64,000 nucleotides of DNA from JBBRBB01 sp963830175 (GCA_963830175.1 CAWHKV010000002.1:744001-808000), one strand, 5' to 3'; positions 18,685 through 29,586 are shown, counted from the stretch's first letter. Numbers and translations: made by a program. Notes: a model not told the origin generated them from the letters alone.

Positions 18685-20446
18685 ATGGCAGGAGCAACTG
18701 GAAACATTTCATCCGGACCCAAAATTCAATCACAGGGAATTCCTACAAACTACGGGGCATTGGGTACATTGGTCACAGTTTTTTTTTTCTGGGGATTTAT
18801 TGCAGCCGGTAACAGTGTTTTTATTCCATTCTGCAAACATTATTTTAATCTCGATCAGTTTCAAAGTCAGTTAATAGACTTTGCATTTTATGGTGCTTAC
18901 TATTTAGGCGCATTAGGCTTTTTTGCTTATGGTGCATTTGGTGGTAAAGATCTTGTTGGTAAATGGGGTTATAAAAGAAGTATAGTTTATGGTTTACTCT
19001 TTTCTGCCCTTGGAGCGGTGGCAATGATCATTGCAGTAAATGCAAACACTTTTACGGGTATGCTTGTAGGATTATTTGTAGTGGCATTGGGTTTTTCATT
19101 GCAACAAACAGCGGCGCAGCCTTTCGCAATTACGTTGGGAGATCCATCAACAGGTGCAGGGCGAGTAAATCTTGGCGGTGGTGTAAATTCTTTCGGAACC
19201 ATGATTGGGCCTATTATTGTAGCCTTTGCCTTGTTTGGTACTACCGCAGCCTTGTCTGAGGAACAGATAGCAGCGCTTACACTTGATAAAGTGATCATTT
19301 TATATGCCTGCGTAGGTGCTTTATTTATTGGGGCAGCAGCATTGTTTTATTTTTCAAAAAAAGTTCCGCATGGCATTTTAATAGAGAAAACGGAAAAGGC
19401 AAACAAAGCATTTTATACCTTATTAATTATAACGGGTTTGCTCATTATAATGTTTGCTCCTGTTTTTAACAGCTATAAAACAGACCTTACCAACGCTACT
19501 GCTGAAGAAAAGCATACCTGGAAACATATCGAATGAAATGGTTGTTTGGTGCCTTGGCTGTTGTTGTTGGAGGTTTATTATTATATAAATGCGTGCAAAA
19601 AAGAATTCAGAAGGCTGGGGTGCCATGCAATACCCACAGCTTGTATTAGGCATGTTGGGCATATTTGTTTATGTAGGCGCAGAAGTAACCATTGTAAGTA
19701 ACCTGAGTGAATTGCTTAAGAAGCCTGATTTTGGTGGCTTACAGTCATCACAGGTTGCTCCATATATTTCCATGTACTGGGGTAGTTTAATGATTGGGCG
19801 ATGGGCCGGATCAATTTCTGTTTTTAACGTGTCTAAATCAACCCAAAAATTATTGTTTACCATTGTTCCGCTGGTAGCGTTCGGAGTGGTGATCGGTGTA
19901 AATACATTAGCCCAGAACGACATGCGGCCGTTATATTTTTATGTTGTTTGTGTAATAATTCAGATTGTGGCATTTTACCTGAGCAAGGATAAACCTGCAA
20001 GAACGTTACTGATATTTAGTTTGCTTGGCGTTTTCGCAATGGTAATTGGTGTCTTAACTACTGGAACCATTGCTATATATGCATTTTTAAGTGGGGGGTT
20101 GTTTTGCTCTATTATGTGGCCCTGCATATTTACACTTGCCGTAACAGGTTTGGGAAAGTATACAAGCCAGGGTTCTGCATTCTTAATTATGATGATATTA
20201 GGTGGTGGTATTATTCCCCCGCTGCAGGGTAAACTGGCAGATTATCTTCAGTCAAAATCTGATGTAGTAGGTGTGGGAATACACCAGTCTTACTGGGTAC
20301 CAGTAGCCTGTTTCGCATACCTCGCTTTCTTTGCATTTGCAGTTAAGGGAATTTTGAAAAGGCAGGGTATAGATTATGAAAATGTAGATGAGCCGATGAC
20401 GCCACTTGCCTCCTCTGCTGAAACGAGTCCGGCAACTGTGCAATAA
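18685..20446 (+). CDS. FucP-like glucose/galactose MFS importer, split by two frameshifts
   Basis: This is a major facilitator of the sugar:H+ symporter (FucP/GluP-type) group, about 585 residues when rejoined. The first part (18685 to about 19510) has TLVTVFFFWGFIAAGNSVFI and the family signature GFSLQQTAAQPFAITLGDP. The second (about 19590 to 20446) starts with NSEGWGAMQYPQLVLGMLGI and carries YVGAEVTIVSN and FLIMMILGGGIIPPLQGKLA. A short bridging frame (TYRMKWLFGALAVVV) joins them, so two single-base indels near 19510 and 19586 are needed. It lies divergent from glgA and 60 bases upstream of a ROK glucokinase, which suggests sugar uptake followed by phosphorylation. Confidence 0.88.
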
Positions 20447-20471
20447 TTATTTTACTTTCAGAGAATAACCT

Positions 20472-20490
20472 GGAAGGAATTTTTCCTTCC
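20472..20490 (+). repeat. hairpin between transporter and glucokinase genes
   Basis: GGAAGGAA and TTCCTTCC form a perfect 8-bp stem with a 3-base loop, 16 bases before the glucokinase start. No T-run follows, so it may stabilise or segment the mRNA rather than terminate it. Confidence 0.45.
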
Positions 20491-20506
20491 GTATAACATA
20501 ACGATT

Positions 20507-21514
20507 ATGGCTAAGGCTGCTAAAACTGCTCCTGCTACTTCAACCAATTTAAGTACCATAGAACCTCTTGCTATTGGTGTTGATGTAGGCGGAACAGGCA
20601 CCAAGTTCGGAATTGTAGACCGGGTAGGAAATGTGTTGTTTAGTAATGAAATGTCTACGCGAAAACATGATAAAATTGAAGATTTTATCAATGAATTGTA
20701 TGAAAACCTTTTACCCTTAATTGAAAAGGCAGGAGGCATAGGAAGAATGAAGGGCATTGGTGTTGGCGCCCCTAATGGCAACCATTATACCGGTACTATT
20801 GAATATGCACCAAATCTTATTTGGAAAGGAATTATTCCACTTGCCAAGATGATTCAGGATAAATTTAAATTACCCATATCACTTACCAATGATGCCAATG
20901 CTGCAGCTATTGGCGAAATGACTTATGGCGCCGCAAAAGGCATGAATGATTTTATCATGATTACGCTTGGCACCGGTGTAGGTAGCGGAATTGTTGCAAA
21001 CGGAAAATTGGTTTATGGTCATGATGGTTTTGCGGGAGAACTTGGTCACACCATTATTATTCCCGATGGCAGAACACATGAAGGAACAGGTAAAAAGGGA
21101 TCATTGGAAAGTTATGCCTCGGCAACAGGGGTGCGCCTAACCACTTTGGAACTGTTGCAAAAAACAAATAAAAAAAGTTCACTTAGAAGTGTTCCTGTTG
21201 GGCAACTAAACGCAAAAAAAGTATATGACGCCGCAATTCAGGGAGATGATCTTGCTAAAGAAATATTTGAATATACCGGTAAAATATTGGGTATGGCATT
21301 AGCCAATGCTGTAATGATGACCAGCCCGGAAGCCATAATATTATTTGGTGGTTTAACTAAGGCTGGCGACCTTATTTTAAAGCCTACTCGTGAACATATG
21401 GAAGCTAACCTTATCCAGGTGTTTCAGAATAAGGTTAAGATACTTGTTAGCCATTTAAGAGAATCCGATGCTGCTATATTGGGTGCCAGCGCACTTGCCT
21501 GGGAATTAAATTAA
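20507..21514 (+). CDS. ROK family glucokinase
   Basis: The 335-residue kinase has the ROK phosphate loop IGVDVGGTGTKFGIVD near residue 23, NDANAAAIGEMTYGAAKG with the catalytic Asp, and ITLGTGVGSGIVANGK. It probably phosphorylates glucose delivered by the upstream transporter. The usual ROK zinc motif (CxCGxxGC) is absent: the equivalent stretch reads THEGTGKKGSLES, with no cysteine. Polyphosphate glucokinases also lack it, so phosphate-donor choice is uncertain. The 18-residue N-terminal extension is Ala/Thr-rich. Confidence 0.85.
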   Translation: MAKAAKTAPATSTNLSTIEPLAIGVDVGGTGTKFGIVDRVGNVLFSNEMSTRKHDKIEDFINELYENLLPLIEKAGGIGRMKGIGVGAPNGNHYTGTIEYAPNLIWKGIIPLAKMIQDKFKLPISLTNDANAAAIGEMTYGAAKGMNDFIMITLGTGVGSGIVANGKLVYGHDGFAGELGHTIIIPDGRTHEGTGKKGSLESYASATGVRLTTLELLQKTNKKSSLRSVPVGQLNAKKVYDAAIQGDDLAKEIFEYTGKILGMALANAVMMTSPEAIILFGGLTKAGDLILKPTREHMEANLIQVFQNKVKILVSHLRESDAAILGASALAWELN

Positions 21515-21575
21515 TCAATGCCTTCCACAAAAATTATTTATCAACCTTAGCACAACTTTTGAAGTGGGGTTGGAT

Positions 21576-24286
21576 ATGGCACTTTCAGAATATAAAAAAA
21601 AGAGAACCTTCTCAGATACGCCTGAACCAGAGGGCGGTAAACCAGGAAAAGCAAACCTGCAATTTGTAATTCAAAAACATGACGCATCTCACCTGCATTA
21701 TGATTTCAGGCTGGAGATGGAAGGTGTTTTAAAAAGCTGGGCTGTACCCAAGGGTCCCTCAACAGATCCTGAGGTAAAAAGGCTTGCCATGATGGTTGAA
21801 GATCATCCGTTCGATTACAAAAATTTTGAAGGAATTATTCCCGAGGGAAATTATGGAGCAGGGTCTGTGATCGTATGGGATGAAGGTACTTACGAACCTG
21901 TGGAAGGCGATGCTAAAACTAAAAAAGATAAAGAAAAAGAACTGCTGAAACAACTAAAGGCAGGCAAGCTAAAGTTTGTCTTAAAAGGAAAAAAAGTAAA
22001 AGGAGAATACGCGCTGATTAAATCTTATGGCAAACAGGAAAACGCCTGGTTGCTTATGAAATTAAAAGACAAATATGCCGCTACCTCTGATATTACTAAA
22101 AAAAATAAATCAGTAAAATCATCCCAAACAGTTGAGCAGGTTGCAAAAGAAAGTGATAATGTTTGGCAAAGCAATCGAAAATCATCTACTAAAACTTCTG
22201 CTAAAAAATCCGCAAGTGCTACGGTTAAAAAAAAAGCCCTGAAAAAAGCAAATGATCTGCCTGATAATGAATTAAAGCAATTATTGGCAGATGCACCCGA
22301 TGCTGTTTTTCCAAAGCCTTTTAAACCCATGCTTGCAACACTTGTTTCAAAGCCTTTTGATTCTGAAAATTGGATTTATGAAATTAAATGGGATGGCTAC
22401 CGGGCCGTCGCTTATGTACAAAATGGTAAAGCAGAAATTACATCTCGTAACCTCAATTCATACAATGATATTTTTCAGCCCGTTGTTGCAGCCCTGGAAG
22501 AATGGAATGTAGATTCGGTGCTGGATGGCGAGATCGTCGCTGTGAATGATAAAGGTTTACCTGATTTTCAAAAGCTGCAGAATGTGCGGAATAATGGTGA
22601 GGCTGCAAGACTGGTGTACCATATTTTTGATCTATTATGGTATGATGGAAAAAACATTATGGAGCTGCCTCTTTTGCAAAGAAAAACCATTCTACAAAAA
22701 ATATTACCTACAGATAGTGATGTATTTAAATACAGTGATCATATTAAAGAAAGAGGAACAGCATTTTTTAACCTGGCTGTTGAACAACAGTTAGAAGGCG
22801 TTATTGCAAAAGACGGTGACAGCACATATTCAAAAGGTTCGCGCAGTAAAAGTTGGCTTAAAATAAAAAATAATTTACAGCTTGAAGCAATCATTTGCGG
22901 GTACACAGAACCCCGTAACAGCCGCAAAATGTTTGGTGCGCTTATACTCGGGCGATACTTTAATGGCGAGCTTAAATACATTGGGCATACAGGTACAGGG
23001 TTTACTGATAAAACATTAAAGGAAGTTCACAAGAAAATGCAACCCCTTATTACAGATAAAAGCCCCCTAACAGGAAAAACAAAAGTGAATATGCCGGCTA
23101 CGTGGTTAAAACCCGAACTGGTTTGCGAAGTAAAGTATTCGGAAAAAACCAAGGATAACTTATTACGGCACCCCGTGTTTATGGGTTTACGGGAGGATAA
23201 GCATGCGGCAAATGAGAAAGGTGAAATAGTAGTGGCACCCCCGGATGAAACCGAAAAAAACAAAGCATCATCTTCTAAAAAAACCACCAAAAAACAACCT
23301 GCATCTCCAAAGAAAAAAGCTACAGCAACTAAAAAAAAATTGATGAAAGTAAAAAATTAATTGATGATAGTGAGAAGCAGAAAAATGTTACGATAAACGG
23401 TCACATACTTCAATTAAATAACCTTGATAAGATATATTGGCCTAAAGAAAAGATTACGAAGCGGGATATGCTTAATTACTATTACGATGTAATGGAATTT
23501 ATGCTGCCTTACATGAAAGATCGTCCACAAAGTTTAAACAGGCATCCGAATGGTATTAATGGAAAAAGTTTTTACCAAAAAAATGTTGAAGGTAAAGTGG
23601 CACCTTGGATAACTACTTATGATTATGACAGCGAAAGCGGCAGTGATAAAAAGTTTCTTGTATGTACAAACGAAGCCAGCCTTTTATACATTGCTACATT
23701 GGGTTGTATAGAAATGAATCCATGGCACAGCAGAATTCAATCTGCAGATAAACCGGATTGGTGTGTAATTGATCTAGACCCGGACGATAATCCGTTTGAA
23801 CAAGTGATAGAAACTGCATTAGAAGTTAAAAATGTAATAGACTCAGCAAACATCCCCAGCTGCATTAAAACATCTGGCTCTACCGGTATGCATATTTATA
23901 TTCCATTAGGTGCAAAATATTCTTACGAACAATCTAAACTATTAGCGCAGATAATTGTAACGCATGTGCACCAGCAAATACCAAAGTTTACCAGCCTGGA
24001 GAGATCACCCTCAAAACGAAAAGGAAAATTATACCTTGATTTTTTACAGAACCGCAGTATACAAACCATTGCAGCACCCTATTCTTTGCGCCCTAAGCCA
24101 GGAGCAACGGTTTCTGCCCCATTGCATTGGGATGAGGTAAAAACCGGTTTGCAAATAAGCGATTTTAATATTTATAATATGCGCCAAAGAATTAAAGAAA
24201 CAGGTGATATTTTTAATCAAGTTTTAGGTAAGGGTATAGACCTGGAAGAAACGTTACAGAAACTTGGGGCGCATTTTAATGGATAA
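21576..24286 (+). CDS. ligD: multifunctional DNA ligase D (PE-ligase-polymerase), split by a poly-A frameshift
   Basis: LigD works with Ku in non-homologous end joining. Domain order is 3'-phosphoesterase (about residues 1-150: VIQKHDASHLHYDFRLEMEG), a Lys/Ala-rich linker, ATP-dependent ligase (EIKWDGYRA with the adenylated Lys at residue 271; VLDGEIVAV), then a primase-type polymerase (NRHPNGINGKSFYQKN, WCVIDLDPDD, IKTSGSTGMHIYIPLG). The first frame stops at 23360. A -1 shift in the nine-A run at 23331-23339 restores DESKKLIDDSEKQ and reads through to 24286. ATG 21576 is preferred to an upstream GTG at 21564 because MALSEYKKKRTF matches usual LigD starts. No ku gene is visible in the window. 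Confidence 0.9.
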
Positions 24287-24291
24287 TAATC

Positions 24292-25590
24292 TTAAAACAA
24301 CGCTTCAACTTTTTTCATCTCTGCCTGTATTTCATCATTACACAAATTTCCTATGCTGCCTTCATGCGTGTGTAGTAAAGGTTTTAATGCATCGAATGTA
24401 AATGAGCCTTTTTCTATTTCATTTCCAACCTGTACATATGCCTCACGAAAAGGAATTCCTTTATTTACCAGGCTATTTACTGCTTCTACACTAAATAAGT
24501 ATTTAAACTTTTCATCGCCCAGTAAATTTTCTTTTATGGTAATATTTGAAAGCATTAACTGCATAATTTCTAAACAATTTTTGAGGTCTGAAATGGCGGG
24601 AAACAAAATTTCTTTTGTTAACTGCACATCCCGGTGATAGCCTGATGGAAGATTGCCTAACAGTAAAGAAAGTTCATTAGGTGTGCTTTGAATTCTGTTA
24701 CATTTTGCGCGAATTAATTCAAAAACATCCGGATTTTTTTTGTGTGGCATAATGCTGCTTCCCGTTGTTAGCTCCGGCGGAAATGAAATAAAATTAAAAT
24801 GCTGGTTTACATATAAAGTGCAATCCATAGATAACTTAGATAAGGTGGCAGCAATGGTACTTAACGCCATAGCCACAATTTTTTCAGTTTTGCCGCGAGT
24901 CATTTGCGCGTAAACAACATTATAATTTAAAGTTGCAAATTGCAACAGGGCAGTGGTTTCTTTTCTGTTCAATGGAAGAGACGAGCCATACCCGGCGCCA
25001 CTTCCCAGGGGATTTTTATTGCACACCCTGTACGCACCTGCCAGCACTTCAAGGTCATCAACAAGGCTTTCTGCAAATGCTGCAAACCATAAACCGAACG
25101 ATGATGGCATGGCTAATTGAAGATGCGTATAACCAGGCAGAAGGTGTTTCTTGTGTTTTTCGCTTAATGAAATAAGCTGGTTAAATAATGCAATTATTTC
25201 ATCCTTTATTTCCTTTATTTCATTTCGTAAGAATAGTTTTATATCAACCGCTACCTGGTCGTTCCGGCTTCTGCCGCTATGAATTTTTTTACCGGTTTCT
25301 CCAATTCGTTTTGTGAGTGTAAATTCTATTTGGGAGTGAATGTCTTCCACGCCTTCCTCAATTAAAAATTTTCCCTGGTTAATTTCATCTGCAATTTTCT
25401 CTAATTCAGTCACTGCAGTTACCGATTCTTTTTTGGTCATTAAACCAGCATTACTTAGCATTTTAACGTGTGCTATGGATCCCTGTACATCGTACCTAGC
25501 GAGCTGCATGTCAAATTCTTTATCCCTTCCAACAGTAAAATTTTCTATTAGGCGTGATACCTCTGTATTATTTTTTTGCCAAAGTTTCAT
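24292..25590 (-). CDS. argH: argininosuccinate lyase
   Basis: The 432-residue enzyme cleaves argininosuccinate to arginine and fumarate, the last step of the pathway. The fumarase/aspartase-superfamily signature GSSIMPHKKNPDVFELIR is clear near residue 270, with HSGRSRNDQVAVDIKLFLR and GYTHLQLAMPSSFG upstream. Somewhat short against the usual 450-460 residues but nothing essential is missing. Its start overlaps the argE stop by 4 bases, making it the last gene of the arginine operon. Confidence 0.96.
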   Translation of the reverse strand: MKLWQKNNTEVSRLIENFTVGRDKEFDMQLARYDVQGSIAHVKMLSNAGLMTKKESVTAVTELEKIADEINQGKFLIEEGVEDIHSQIEFTLTKRIGETGKKIHSGRSRNDQVAVDIKLFLRNEIKEIKDEIIALFNQLISLSEKHKKHLLPGYTHLQLAMPSSFGLWFAAFAESLVDDLEVLAGAYRVCNKNPLGSGAGYGSSLPLNRKETTALLQFATLNYNVVYAQMTRGKTEKIVAMALSTIAATLSKLSMDCTLYVNQHFNFISFPPELTTGSSIMPHKKNPDVFELIRAKCNRIQSTPNELSLLLGNLPSGYHRDVQLTKEILFPAISDLKNCLEIMQLMLSNITIKENLLGDEKFKYLFSVEAVNSLVNKGIPFREAYVQVGNEIEKGSFTFDALKPLLHTHEGSIGNLCNDEIQAEMKKVEALF

Positions 25591-26654
25591 AGCATAAATT
25601 TTAGCATTTTAATGTAATCTTCTATGCCTGATGCAATTTCGTGCAGGTAAATAAATTCATCTGAAGAATGACTTCTTGCACTGTCACCGGGTCCCATTTT
25701 AAGTGCTGGTGCAGGTATTAAAGCTTTGTCGGAAGTAGTTGGCGAACCATAAAAAGTTTTGCCAATGGATACGCCTGCCCGAATCAATGGATGATTAATA
25801 GGTATGCCTGACGACCGCATGCGCATGGAGCGCGCAGTGACTTCGGAAGATACGTTTTCCCTTATTGTTTGCAGTACTTCTTCTAAGGTATATAATTCAT
25901 TTACGCGAACATCAGCTACATAATTACAGGTGTCAGGCACCATATTGTGTGCTTTGTTTTCTGTGTTGATAACAGTTACATTTATAGAAACTTCTCCAAG
26001 TAATTCACTTGTTTTTTCAAACCTGATTTGTCTCATCAATTCAATATCTTTCATTGCGGCATAGATTGCATTGGTTCCTTCTTTTCGTGCTGCATGCCCG
26101 GCTTTGCCTTTAGCAATGCAATCCAGTACTAAAAGTCCGCGCTCTGCAATTGCCATTTGCATTAAGGTTGGTTCACCCACAATTGCACAATCAATTTTTC
26201 CAAGCAATGGTAATAAAGATTCAATTCCGTTTTTACCGGAGTTCTCTTCTTCCGCGGTAGCGGCTAATAGCAGGTTATATTTTAGGTCTTTCTGTTCATA
26301 GTAATGAAGAAAAGTTGCTATGAGGGAAACAAGTGGACCACCAGCATCATTACTTCCCAACCCAAATAATTTTCCACCAGTTACCTGAGGTTTAAATGGA
26401 TCCAGCCTATAACCGGGATTGGGTTTAACTGTATCGTGATGGGAATTTAGCAACAATGTAGGTTTAGACGAATCATTATATTTATTGATTGCCCAAACAT
26501 TGTTTTGTTGTCTGTTTGCCTGTATATTTTGCGAAAGAAAAAATGTTTCAATGCACTGTGCCGTTTCTTGTTCTTCACCGCTAAAAGAAGGAATCGCAAT
26601 GAGATCTTTGAGAAGATCGGTTGCGAGTAATTGTATTTTGGAGAGGTTATTCAT
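25587..26654 (-). CDS. argE: M20-family acylornithine/acylcitrulline deacylase
   Basis: The enzyme removes the acyl group from the arginine intermediate. In Bacteroidota, carbamoylation precedes deacylation, so the substrate is probably N-acyl-L-citrulline. Metal-binding signs of the M20 fold are LLLNSHHDTVKPNPGY, GLGSNDAGGPLVSLIA and ATAEEENSGKNG. The ATG at 26654 (MNNLSKIQLL) is preferred to the one at 26675 because it overlaps argB by only 8 bases. Followed directly by argH. Confidence 0.9.
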   Translation of the reverse strand: MNNLSKIQLLATDLLKDLIAIPSFSGEEQETAQCIETFFLSQNIQANRQQNNVWAINKYNDSSKPTLLLNSHHDTVKPNPGYRLDPFKPQVTGGKLFGLGSNDAGGPLVSLIATFLHYYEQKDLKYNLLLAATAEEENSGKNGIESLLPLLGKIDCAIVGEPTLMQMAIAERGLLVLDCIAKGKAGHAARKEGTNAIYAAMKDIELMRQIRFEKTSELLGEVSINVTVINTENKAHNMVPDTCNYVADVRVNELYTLEEVLQTIRENVSSEVTARSMRMRSSGIPINHPLIRAGVSIGKTFYGSPTTSDKALIPAPALKMGPGDSARSHSSDEFIYLHEIASGIEDYIKMLKFML

Positions 26655-27432
26655 TAATGATATGCGTGCCTTCACCCTTTGTTATCAGGTGTTGCAAATT
26701 TTCAGCGTTTCCAATAATTACTTTACTCACTCCTTTTTCAATTGACATAAATGCGTTATCCAGCTTAGGGATCATGCCCGAAAAAACCTGATTATTTTGT
26801 TTTAACTGCATGTATTGAGATTTGCCTAAAGTTGAAATAATAGAATCTTCGTTATTAATATCTGTTAAAACACCAGCTTTCTCAAATCCATAAACCAAGG
26901 TCGTATCATACATTGATGCAAGTGCAAGCGCTAATTCATTGGCGATTGTATCAGCATTTGTATTTAAAAGTTGCCCCTTCTTATCATGCGTAATGGCAGA
27001 GAATACTGGGCAATATGCATGTTGTAAAAAGGTTATTAATGCTTCTTTATTTATCTCATCAATATCGCCTGCAAAACCATAATCAATGGATGAGTTTATA
27101 CGTTTGTGTGCGCGGATGATGTTGCCATCTGCCCCGCTTAATCCCATTGCGTTGCAATTCAAAGCTTGCAATTTGGCTACAATGTTTTTATTTATGTAAC
27201 CGGCATACACCATGGTTACAACTTGTAATGTTTCAGCGTCTGTAATTCTTCTGCCATCTACTAATGTTGGTTGAATACCTAGTTGCACTTGAAGTTTAGT
27301 CGCCATTTTTCCACCTCCATGTACCAAAATCTTATTGCCTTTTATTTCAGCAAACGACATTAGGAATGATGCAAGTTTATCTTCATCATCAATAATGTTT
27401 CCCCCAATTTTTATGATGTATAATTTATCCAT
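26647..27432 (-). CDS. argB: acetylglutamate (acylglutamate) kinase
   Basis: The 261-residue amino-acid kinase phosphorylates N-acylglutamate. Visible family segments are YIIKIGGNIIDDEDKL at the start, ILVHGGGKMATKLQVQLG, and NTNADTIANELALALAS with the catalytic Asp. Its start overlaps the argF' stop by 8 bases and its stop overlaps argE, indicating translational coupling. Confidence 0.95.
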   Translation of the reverse strand: MDKLYIIKIGGNIIDDEDKLASFLMSFAEIKGNKILVHGGGKMATKLQVQLGIQPTLVDGRRITDAETLQVVTMVYAGYINKNIVAKLQALNCNAMGLSGADGNIIRAHKRINSSIDYGFAGDIDEINKEALITFLQHAYCPVFSAITHDKKGQLLNTNADTIANELALALASMYDTTLVYGFEKAGVLTDINNEDSIISTLGKSQYMQLKQNNQVFSGMIPKLDNAFMSIEKGVSKVIIGNAENLQHLITKGEGTHIINE

Positions 27433-28384
27433 GGATTATTTCGGATAATACTGCCTGGGCAGCCCATACCCGGTTGCCGGCCTGTTGTGTTACTAAACTT
27501 GCTTCGCTGTCTAAAACCTCGTCGCTCAGTTCAACGTTTCTTCTTACTGGCAGGCAATGCATAACACGAGCATTATTAGTTAACTCCATGTGATTATTTG
27601 TGAGCATCCAGGAATTATCCCTGGTAAGAATTTTTCCGTAATCAGAATAACTGCTCCAATTTTTTACGTAAACAAAATCTGCATTATTTAATGCCTCCTG
27701 CTGGTTATTTGTTATGCGTGCGCCTTCAGTAAATTCTTCTTTTAATTCATACCCTGAGGGATGTGTAATTACAAATTCTGCGGCACCCCACGCCAGCATC
27801 CATTCAGCAAAACTATTAGCCACGCACTGTGGCAATGCTTTTACATGCGGAGCCCAGGTTAGCACAACTTTAGGTTTTCGATTTATTTTACCTGATAACA
27901 ATTCTTCCTGAATGGTAATAATGTCTGTAAGGCTTTGCAGCGGGTGGCGTGTTGCACTTTCTAAACTTAAAACAGGCACACCGCAATATTTAATGAACTG
28001 TTTAATTACAAATTCGCTGTAATCTTCTTCGCGATTAAGGAGTGATGGGAAAGTACGCACCGCGAGTAAATCAAAATATTTTCCTAATACAGGTGCAGCA
28101 TCCTTTATATGCTCTGCTGTTGTACCGTTCATTATTGCGCCGTCTTCAAATTCTAATGCCCAGCCCTCTGATCCAACATTAAAAACAATAGATTCCATTC
28201 CAAGATTCTGTGCAGCCACCTGCGTACTTATACGGGTACGCATACTGGGGTTTAAGAAAAGGCATCCCAATCTTTTTCCTGTTGCTGTTTTGCTTTGTAT
28301 GTTTTCTGATTTAAAAGCGAGTGCCTTGTGTATTAAACCTTCAACGTCAGGAACATCATTAACGGAAATAAATTGCTTCAACAT
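27425..28384 (-). CDS. argF': N-acylornithine carbamoyltransferase (ArgF' type)
   Basis: The 319-residue protein carbamoylates N-acetyl- or N-succinyl-ornithine rather than ornithine. The phosphate-binding motif reads FLNPSMRTRIST, where classical OTCases have SxRTR, and VKNWSSYSDYG and MHCLPVRRNVELSD match the acylornithine group. Residue 90 is Ala in MNGTTAEHIKDA. In characterised enzymes this position is Pro (succinyl-specific, Bacteroides fragilis) or Glu (acetyl-specific, Xanthomonas), so specificity is open. It lies 41 bases after argD. Confidence 0.92.
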   Translation of the reverse strand: MLKQFISVNDVPDVEGLIHKALAFKSENIQSKTATGKRLGCLFLNPSMRTRISTQVAAQNLGMESIVFNVGSEGWALEFEDGAIMNGTTAEHIKDAAPVLGKYFDLLAVRTFPSLLNREEDYSEFVIKQFIKYCGVPVLSLESATRHPLQSLTDIITIQEELLSGKINRKPKVVLTWAPHVKALPQCVANSFAEWMLAWGAAEFVITHPSGYELKEEFTEGARITNNQQEALNNADFVYVKNWSSYSDYGKILTRDNSWMLTNNHMELTNNARVMHCLPVRRNVELSDEVLDSEASLVTQQAGNRVWAAQAVLSEIIHG

Positions 28385-28425
28385 TAGGTGGCTTAAATTA
28401 TTAATTGTTAGATCATTTAAACGCC

Positions 28426-29586
28426 TCAGGCATTTTCCATTGTTTCTATTTGCATTACGCTTATCTCTTCTTCAAGAGCCTCAAGAAATTCATCTATTTG
28501 CTTTCTTGTAATAGTAAGTGCCGGTAAAAGCCTTATGGTATCAGGTTTTGCCTCACCTGTGAAAATATTGTGCCTTGAAAGTAATTGCTGTCTTAAAGTT
28601 TTAAGGTCCTTCGGTACATCAAAACCGATCATTAGACCTGCACCTCTTACATTTTTTAAAATATTGATCGATTTTAGTTTATTCTGAAGATATTGCCCGC
28701 GTTGTTTTGCTTTATCAATCAGGTTTTCCTGTTCTATAACTTCCAAAACTGCAAGAGCCGCGGCACATGCCAGGTGATTTCCCCCGAAAGTTGTACCAAG
28801 CATGCCATGTTTGGGTTTAATAAAAGGCGCAATAAGCACGCCACCAACAGGATAACCGTTACCCATGCCTTTTGCAGTAGTATATATGTCTGCATTTATT
28901 TCATAATGATCTGCGGCAAAAAATTTACCTGTACGACCATACCCGCTTTGCACTTCATCCGCGATCATAACCGCATCATACCGGTTACATAATTCTCGAA
29001 TGGATTGTATGAAACCTTTGTTTGCCACCTGTATGCCACCTACACCCTGAATGCATTCAATAATAACCGCAGCTACATTGGGTCCTTCTTTATTAAAAAA
29101 TTCAAGCAATGCCTGTTCGTTATTAAAAGGGAGGAATACTACATTATCAGTCTGGTTTACCGGTGCAATAATGGAAGGATTGTCGGTAGCACTTACAGCC
29201 AAAGAAGTTCTTCCATGAAAAGATTTCGAAAAGGCAACTACCTTTTTTCTCCCTGTATGAAAAGAGGCCAGCTTTAATGCATTTTCATTTGCTTCTGCGC
29301 CGCTGTTGCATAAAAATAACTGGAAATCTTTTTTATTAGAAAGTTCTCCCAGCTTATCAGCCAGGGTTTGCTGTATAGGTATTTGAATGGAGTTTGAATA
29401 AAATGAAATTTTATGCATTTGCTCCTGGATGCTTTTGATCCAGTGTGGGTGCGCATGACCAATACTAATGACGGCATGCCCGCCATACATGTCAAGATAT
29501 TTAGAACCCTGGTCATCCCACAAATAAGATTCTTTAGCTTTTACAATATTTATATTTTGAACAGGATATACGTCGAATAATTTCAT
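28426..29586 (-). CDS. argD: acetylornithine (acylornithine) aminotransferase
   Basis: The 386-residue class III PLP aminotransferase converts N-acylglutamate semialdehyde to N-acylornithine. Typical features are MYGGHAVISIGHAHPHW, FCNSGAEANENALKLA (the observed text reads FLCNSGAEANENALKLAS), AVMIADEVQSGYGRTG and TTAKGMGNGYPVGG with the Schiff-base Lys. It lies 16 bases after argC and before argF'. Confidence 0.94.
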   Translation of the reverse strand: MKLFDVYPVQNINIVKAKESYLWDDQGSKYLDMYGGHAVISIGHAHPHWIKSIQEQMHKISFYSNSIQIPIQQTLADKLGELSNKKDFQLFLCNSGAEANENALKLASFHTGRKKVVAFSKSFHGRTSLAVSATDNPSIIAPVNQTDNVVFLPFNNEQALLEFFNKEGPNVAAVIIECIQGVGGIQVANKGFIQSIRELCNRYDAVMIADEVQSGYGRTGKFFAADHYEINADIYTTAKGMGNGYPVGGVLIAPFIKPKHGMLGTTFGGNHLACAAALAVLEVIEQENLIDKAKQRGQYLQNKLKSINILKNVRGAGLMIGFDVPKDLKTLRQQLLSRHNIFTGEAKPDTIRLLPALTITRKQIDEFLEALEEEISVMQIETMENA

